Positions 58,255-64,000 of a stretch of DNA of 64,000 nucleotides are shown here, one piece after another (position 1 is the stretch's first letter; every line of letters begins with the position of its first letter). The DNA is from Aedes albopictus. Lineage: Eukaryota; Arthropoda; Insecta; Diptera; Culicidae. Both the position numbers and the translations under genes were made by a program. The DNA is taken from positions 498,438,536 through 498,502,535 of the forward strand of contig NC_085137.1 in the NCBI RefSeq assembly GCF_035046485.1, read 5' to 3'. The notes beneath the pieces were generated by a model, which was not told the DNA's origin, ran no database searches, and was given only the letters and a program-made list of their open reading frames with translations.

Positions 58255-58947
58255 CCCGACTAGAAAATTGTAACAAAAATATGACGTAATCCTAACAAAC
58301 CATGATATTTATAACTCATTGTGATATAATCATGTTCAACATCCTTGGAATTTTCAAAATACTATAGCTCTTTTATATCACACTAGCTGACCCCGGCAAA
58401 CTTTGTATTGCCTATTGCGTTTTTGACGTTTCAAGTCTTTAGCCAAGTCCAAGTCCCCGTTCAAAATGTATGAAGAATGGATTTTCAAAAACTCTCGATT
58501 TGTCCATGTTTTATGGCTCATAAACCTTCCTTGGGTGAAAATTAACAGAACAAAACTAAGAAGACCTAAATCGGACCCTTCGTTCGCGCGGTCCCACGTA
58601 TGCCACTGAATTTTTATATATATAGATTATTTTATAAATGTTGTTCCATAACTCATTGTATTATAATTTAGTTTTGAGTCGTCAATATTTGGGAAATAAT
58701 GTAACAAAATTACATAAAATTTTGATAGAATCTAGTTATCCTGAAGCTAAAATTCATATCACATTTTGTTATAATTTTGATATGATTATAAAAAAACAGG
58801 TTATAATCTTGATTAGACCACTGCACTTTTTGTTACAATTTTAGATATTTTAACATCATCCTGCATCTAGTTTATAATAAGTAAGAGAAAAGTATTATAA
58901 CATCATAACACAATTTGATACAAACTTGATATAATTTTTTAATCGGG
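58255..58947. mobile_element. TAACAAAAT-rich element with CCCGA ends, copy 3, interrupted
   Basis: CCCGACTAGAAAATTGTAAC at the left and AATTTTTTAATCGGG at the right match the termini of the 16.55- and 18.46-kb copies in kind. The interior again consists of TTGTTATAATTTTGAT-type words. A Helitron-like element (58,383-58,626) splits it. More diverged than the other two copies. Confidence 0.6.
58383..58626 (-). mobile_element. Helitron-like element, second copy, nested
   Basis: On the minus strand it begins TCTATATATATAAAAATTCA and ends TTGCCGGGGTCAGCTAG, directly between A and T of the host element. The 3' hairpin GGCAA...TTGCC precedes CTAG as at 41.9 kb. The short TA run marks the position of the 55-unit tract in the other copy. 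Confidence 0.6.
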
Positions 58948-59680
58948 ATACCAAATTGTCATTTCAAAATTTATCGTTTTTTTTCAAAAGAAAATAAGGT
59001 TTAAATATATGGTTTCAAGTATACCCAATCTCCCCTACATATCAAGTGTCTCCAGTTCAAAATTGCTATTTTTCTTTGAATATAAAGTAATTCTTTTGTT
59101 TAGAAATTAATTTTTTTTTAAATTAATTTTTTTTAAACATAAGTAAGCTTTGAAGGCATTGATTCAAACGCAGCTAAGTCACTTACCCTTTTAATAAACT
59201 CAGAGAGGGATCGAGTTTCACTCTTACAACAAAAAAGCCCATGCTTCCATCTTCATCCTGTTCCAAAAGCACACGATTTAAGCTCCGATTATTTGCGTTG
59301 TTTTTGTTATTATTGCTCGTTCCCAACAAAAAATACAAAAAATAGAACACAAAACAAATAACGCTCATTAATGTTATATTAATAATATTAATATTAATTA
59401 TTGTAAGCTTTGTATTCAGAGATGTTTTATCACATGTTAACTTGCAAAAGATGTTCGTATTGAATGTTGTTTTTATTGAAGTTACAAACATTCCAATAAA
59501 AAGAGCTCCTCTGTTTCAAATCTCCCCTACTTACGGAACAGAAGTGGAAAAGTTTTCTCAGCACACTTTCTACCTGAATTTACCCACGGTATACTTTATT
59601 CTTCTTATCTTCCACAAGAACGTAAAACTTTAAAATCGTGGAATTCCACCAACCAGGAGCCGCCAAGTTTTCCATTCCCG
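58948..59680. other. Unassigned AT-rich interval
   Basis: No termini or repeat words. A 102-codon minus-strand frame (59,183-59,491) is Asn/Ile-rich and unrecognised. Confidence 0.3.
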
Positions 59681-59684
59681 GGTC

Positions 59685-59693
59685 TATAAATAG
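59685..59693 (+). promoter_or_regulatory. TATA box
   Basis: TATAAATAG lies in locally less AT-rich sequence (CGGGTC just upstream), which makes it stand out. A start site would be expected near 59,715. A (GA)n run at 59,757-59,776 would lie in the leader. No clear initiator motif at the right spacing. Confidence 0.4.
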
Positions 59694-59813
59694 CACACTT
59701 CACTCCAGACTTATTCCAACTATGCGAGGACGTCAACCGAATCCATCAAGTACACAGAGAGAGAGAGAGAGAGAGAAACAAGCACACTCGTGTGAATATT
59801 TCATCTTTTGAAA

Positions 59814-59996
59814 ATGTCACGGTGGCTGCTGGCTGTTACGAATTTATATCCTCTGTCCCCGTTACCCGTTTCGAGACATACAGTACCACCGACTGTACCT
59901 CGTTTGCCCCCGGTATACCGGAGGAAGCCAGCGGGAAATCCGGTCATCAATCGGATTCTGCCAGCTTTCCGGCTCAGAGCTCGTACTCCGGATTGA
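59814..59996 (+). CDS. Short unrecognised ORF downstream of the TATA box
   Basis: ATG in a good context (GAAAATGTC) opens a 60-codon frame. It has a short hydrophobic stretch near the N-terminus (WLLAV) and a Pro/Arg-rich body. A second frame is open over the same bases to 60,055, but without an ATG. Position about 100 bp after a plausible start site and absence of repeat words make this the better of the small gene candidates. It may be only the first exon of a longer gene; I cannot name a product. Confidence 0.25.
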   Translation: MSRWLLAVTNLYPLSPLPVSRHTVPPTVPRLPPVYRRKPAGNPVINRILPAFRLRARTPD

Positions 59997-60055
59997 TTGC
60001 TAAAAGGCGCGCGACTGGATTCGCCCTATTGGAACCGATCAATATAGATGATTAA

Positions 60056-60648
60056 AGGCGGAAATCTTTTACAGCCGAACCGTTGCGTTGACAGAGAACT
60101 TTTTGCCTGATGAAAAGCCGTAGCGTAGCTGATCCGACTGTTGTTTGCTGTCTGTAAACAGGATTGAAGAAGATATGCTTCGTCGAAAGCTTTTGCGAAC
60201 CCGGTCGCGACCTGAAAAAAAAGGACCGACGAAACAAAATCTTCCCTTCAAGTCGAAAATCACCAACAATTTCTCATCATTCATGAAGTCGAGGGATAAT
60301 TTTAATTGATGCTGCGCTTCTCAGCACTCAGCAGAGCCAGCGAGCGAGCGGTGATTTTTTCCTTCGTCATTCCGGCAACTTGACTGACATTAATTAGCTG
60401 CGACGACGGGGCAGGACTCGGCACTCGCCTGTCCCTCCATCGTAATGACGGGATGATGCACAAAGTTTACTGATGGAAAATATTCGCCGAGAGTGACGGA
60501 AATGAATCGATTTTCAGCTCGACTAGGACGTCACTTGAAGGTTCAACGTGAACGGTGCAAAATTTTGAATATTTTTTTCAGGGGCTTCAGGAAAATGTAA
60601 AAATCGTTGTAACCTTCCGTAACTCGCGTGGTTGGCAGCCACCGTCAG
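60056..60648. other. Unassigned interval, mixed composition
   Basis: It continues the less AT-rich sequence of the 59.7-kb gene candidate. No domain in any frame. GAGCGAGCGGTG and CGACGACGGGGC patches occur. It could be intron or UTR of that candidate. Confidence 0.3.
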
Positions 60649-60672
60649 CCAGACAGACAGACAGACAGACAG
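60648..60672. repeat. (CAGA)n microsatellite
   Basis: About six CAGA units in a row. Confidence 0.9.
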
Positions 60673-60689
60673 GGGTTTTTTTTTATGTC

Positions 60690-62060
60690 ATACTTCGAAA
60701 ACTATTTTTTCAGGAACTTCTTCAAGAATTGCTTAGGAATTTCTGTAATAATTCTTCCAGGAGTTTTTCCAGGAATCCCTCGACATTTATTTTGAGAATC
60801 CATCCAGGTTTTTATAAAAAAAAACAGTTCAGTAACTATTCCAAAAACTACTGCAATAATTCTTTTAAACATATCTTAGCGATTTTTTCTGGTATCCCAG
60901 GATTTTTTAGGTATTCTATTTTTCATGAATTTTTGAATTTCTTCAATAATTAAACCTTCAATTTCCAAGGATTTCCAAGAATTCCAAGAATACTTCTACG
61001 AATTTTCCCAAGAATCCCTCAAGATTTTTTTTTAAATTATCCAGGATTTTTTCCTGGAATTTTATTCAGATTTTTTTCTTGGAATTTCGTCAGGAATTCT
61101 ATAAGAAATGTTGTGACGAATTATTCCAGGAAGATTTTAAGGGATTCCTCCAATTTCTTAAGGAATTTCTTCAGTAATCACCCGAAGTTTTTTAGAAGTT
61201 CTTCCAGTTTTTTTTTATTAACTCTTGAATTTCTGCAAAAATTAGTATAATTATAATTCTTGCAGAAATTCATGAGTTAATGGAAAAAATATTGAAGAGT
61301 TCCTGAAAAAAACCTTGGGGTGATAACTGAAGGAATTCCTGAAAATCTTCCTGGTATGATTCGTAAGGACATTTCTTACAGAAATTTCTTACAAAAAAAA
61401 ACTACAGTTTTTTCTGGAATTTTAAGAAATCCCTCAAGGAATTCTTCTCGATTTTTTTTCAAAAATTCCTCCAGTAACTTTTTTTTCTCAGGAAAAATTC
61501 AAAGTTTTTCTTCAGGAATTATTTCAGCATCTGACTCTAGGATGTTAACATGATTTCTTCGGCAATTTCATCAATTTCTTCGAAAATTTCTCCAGATTTT
61601 TTTAGGAATGCTTCCAGAAATCCAGGAAGGTTTGTTTTTCAGGAATTTCTCCCGAAAATTATTTAGGAACTTCTTCAGAAATTCATCCACAACTTTTTTG
61701 AACTCCAAAAATACGTCTCGGGTTTTTTTTCAGAAATTCTTCAAGATTTTTTGTCGAGAATTCCTTCAGGATTTTGTATCAGTAATTATTCCAGTAATTA
61801 CTCCATTAATTTTTTCAAGAAATCCTTCAAGATTTTCTTAAAAAAAATTGCTTCAGGAATTCTTCGTAAATTTCTCCTTGTTTTTTTTTCAGAATACCTC
61901 CAGATTTTTTTCCAAGAATTTCTCGAGGATTTTTTTCAAGAATTCTTCCAGAAGGTGCTCCAGAAATCCCTAAAAAATTTGCTCATAGAATCTATCCAAA
62001 GTTTTGCCAAGGATTTTTTCAAGGATTATTCCAGGAAAATCTTTTGAAATTCTATAAGGA
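60690..62060. repeat. Decayed minisatellite block
   Basis: CAGGAATTTCTTC, GGAATTCC, AAGATTTTTTTCAGAAATTC and TCCAGGAATC words occur in the sense of 0.8-6.2 kb, with long T runs. Frames such as 61,751-62,047 are by-products. Confidence 0.65.
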
Positions 62061-62752
62061 ATAAGAAAGCAATTTTTTCATAAATTCACCTCTCAATTAA
62101 TCAGTTGGCAACATTCTGTGCCTTCTATCGTACCATAAGTTTTTCTGTAAGCTCCTCGTTCATAAGATTTTGTTGGCGAGATTCCAGCAACTCATAATTA
62201 GCGCCTTATCTAATCCAAAACCCTTTTCTAGGCTAAAGAGTCAAGAGTAGGTTTTTCTGTCAGCGAAAAATTCCAAGAATTTCAACCGCGTGGATACAGT
62301 CAGGAAAGACGACCATTCCATGGGGCCTGAGTATAGTAGCAAGTGAGATACCGCTTCATTAACGTTTTAGTGACCCGGCCAGCAGCCCGTGGTGCACAGA
62401 TCATTTGTAACCCGGTCGTAAACATAATTTTCGGATTGTTTACCGGTTCAGTGAGTCGCGCAAAAGCACGCGAACAAGTATACTTCGGAGTGAATATTCG
62501 AAGACTTTGGGAAGTGGTAGATTTCCAGTGGAAGTTTTCCCACAGTGTCAACAAGAGAAGTGTCGCGCCTTTTTGGCCCATGATGGCAGAAGTGATAACA
62601 GTCGGACAGAGGCAGAAAATCAGCTTAGCAGCAACAACAACAACATATAACCCAGTCGTTGGTTGCTACCCACCTAAAACCGTTAACCGAGTGGAAGAAA
62701 TTATATTTCAGAGGATTTCGAGGCATGGTTGGTATCACGAGATTGAATTCAA
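62061..62752 (+). other. Unassigned segment with an ORF cut by a MITE
   Basis: From about 62,290 the composition is less AT-rich. A frame runs from a GTG at 62,343 to 62,846. Its only sensible starts are the paired ATGs at 62,580 and 62,583, giving about 57 codons (with a run of four Thr) before the TTAA MITE begins at 62,753. No domain is recognised. It might be the end of an exon or of an old retroelement leader. Confidence 0.2.
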
Positions 62753-63310
62753 GGCGACACTGGTTGCATTTTCTCATTTTTTGGTTGTTGATTTTTTATC
62801 TAATACCGCCGTTATATTTTTAAAATCAGATTCCATACACACTTAGAGGAAGGATAAAGGTATCTCCTGATTTTTTTTCCTGGTGTAAAAGGTTTTTTGT
62901 TTTCCAAAAACCACTTTTTCGAAATTTTGTTTTAAACGAAAAACATTTTCCACTAGGAAAAAAAGTTTAGGAGATACCGTCAAGGCGCCATTCACCGTGG
63001 GGGCTCCATTCACCGTGTGCCTTTGAATGTTTTTTTCATTATTTCCATACTATGATTGAATGATATGACAATTTCCCTTCAATTTCACCAATACAATGTT
63101 GTATTGGTGAAATTGAAGTGAAATTGTCATATCATTCAATCATAATATGGAAGTAATGAAAAAATATTCGAAGGCACACGGTGAATGGCGCCTTGACGGT
63201 ACCTTGATCCTGCCTCTAAATGAGTATGAAAACAAATATTGAAAAAATTGCTTCGTTATTTAATAAATCAATAAAAAACCATAACATTGGGATATGCATC
63301 CAGTTTCGCC
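62753..63310. mobile_element. GGCGAAACTGG-family TTAA MITE, copy 3, with nested insertion
   Basis: It starts GGCGACACTGG and ends CCAGTTTCGCC before an intact TTAA (63,311-63,314). Shared landmarks are AACGAAAAACATTTTCCAC and ATTGCTTCGTTATTTAATAA. A 223-bp TA element interrupts it at 62,977. Confidence 0.75.
62975..63201. mobile_element. TA-flanked foldback MITE nested in the TTAA MITE
   Basis: The 223-bp insert (62,977-63,199) starts CCGTCAAGGCGCCATTCACC and ends with its reverse complement; TA is duplicated outside (62,975-62,976 and 63,200-63,201). The arms meet at CAATACAATGTTGTATTG. The left arm has an extra 18-bp repeat of the CCATTCACCGTG segment. The uninterrupted host sequence GATACCTTGATCC is confirmed by the equivalent ATACCTTGATCC of copy 1 (about 25,486). 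Confidence 0.85.
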
Positions 63311-63314
63311 TTAA

Positions 63315-64000
63315 AAGAGAATGGCGAGTGAAGAAACTTGGTAATCTTCCTTCTGGAATGAATTTGCATCATTGTTTGACGCATTATGTTGAAACAGAAA
63401 GTGACATTCAACACAGTTTTGTTGAAATGAACTCCAGGCAACTGTTCTTAAAGCAATGATGTTTATAGGTTACAGCTCAACAGTTCTTGGAACGCATCGT
63501 GTAGCTATGCTAGGGGCTGGCAAGCAAAATTTGATCTTTACCCACCTACGATCAACCAGAAAATTTCGAGAATGCACGTGTTTTTTTTAATCTTCAACCT
63601 AATTTACAGCTCTTCAGTCCACTAGAATACACGTGTTATGCTTTATAGCGACAAATGATTGATACAATTAACCCTCAAACTGAGTATTTTTGGTATAATT
63701 ATACGAAAAAAAGGTTATTGAAATTCATTTTGGTAATTAATCTAAATAGGTTCAGTTCACAATTTCAAGCATTAGTTCCAGTGGAGTTGTTGAAGACAAA
63801 ATAAAAGAAAACATAAAAATGTCAACTACTTGAAAAATTGATCCTTTTGATCAATGGTGAAGATTGCAAAGTTTCAGGGCAATTATAATAATATTTTTGA
63901 AGATTTTTAGGCAGAACTCAAACAGCAAATTAGGAAAAATATGAAAAAGAAACCGGAAAAAATTAACGGAATTGCTAAGTATATTTCAAAACGAATATCC
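63315..64000. other. Unassigned AT-rich interval
   Basis: No termini, repeat words or convincing gene. A frame at 63,220-63,459 begins inside the MITE and shows no domain. Confidence 0.35.

Noticed and set aside
62343..62846. 167-codon ORF as a gene
   Set aside because: It opens from a GTG, and its last 30 codons lie in a transposon. Only an internal ATG pair gives a short host-coded part, so it is listed as unassigned.

Overview
The window looks like repeat-dense DNA from a culicine mosquito nuclear genome, most probably Aedes. The strongest marker is an almost complete tRNA-derived SINE of the Feilai type at 54.5-54.8 kb. Relics of the same family at 6.8 kb and a related SINE at 52.4 kb support this. 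Species cannot be decided from the sequence alone. I found no complete, convincing host protein-coding gene, no structural RNA gene and no CRISPR array. The long open frames are by-products of tandem repeats.

The most abundant component is a family of short tandem repeats built on the words GGATTCC/GGAATTCC/GAATCC. Old, decayed blocks occupy roughly 0.8-6.2, 8.3-9.0, 9.4-11.2, 12.4-13.5, 22.0-22.7, 23.2-24.3, 28.6-30.98, 41.0-41.6, 43.2-49.1, 51.8-52.2 and 60.7-62.06 kb, in either orientation. A fresh array sits at 34.85-38.2 kb: about 100 copies of one 23-bp unit, joined in phase to about 40 copies of a second. In both, a 17-bp dyad (GGATTC...GAATCC) is kept while loop and 6-bp linker differ. 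One 3.26-kb block is framed by hAT-type termini and an 8-bp target duplication, which suggests one way such satellite DNA could be dispersed.

The rest is largely a nest of non-autonomous DNA transposons that can be delimited by inverted termini and target duplications. There are two hAT-type elements (8,230-11,491 and 14,966-15,366) and several TA-flanked mariner/Tc1-like elements (13.7, 19.2, 20.7, 38.5, 42.1, 53.5, 54.5, 57 and 63 kb). TTAA-flanked foldbacks of piggyBac type lie at 25.3, 25.6, 31.3, 38.2 and 62.8 kb. Three copies of a TAACAAAAT-rich element with CCCGA ends, and two Helitron-like elements carrying an expandable TA tract, complete the set. Nesting gives relative ages: two TTAA elements at the centre of a 1.5-kb palindrome, a TA element inside a TTAA element, a Feilai SINE inside the terminus of a TA element, and a Helitron-like element inside the TAACAAAAT element. 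Non-LTR retrotransposons appear only as a decayed reverse-transcriptase C-terminus (24.7 kb) and as extremely short 3' tails with 10-11 bp target duplications (38.1, 44.2, 49.8 kb).

Segments not explained by repeats are 0-0.8, 15.4-16.55, 26.55-28.6, 31.6-34.8, 39.05-40.6, 49.9-51.65, 55.9-56.84 and 59.0-60.6 kb. Two of them look like gene 5' ends on the + strand: 33.2-34.0 kb (UTR-like sequence ending in a strong splice donor) and 59.68-60.0 kb (TATA box followed by a short ORF). The window is best read as intergenic or large-intron sequence.
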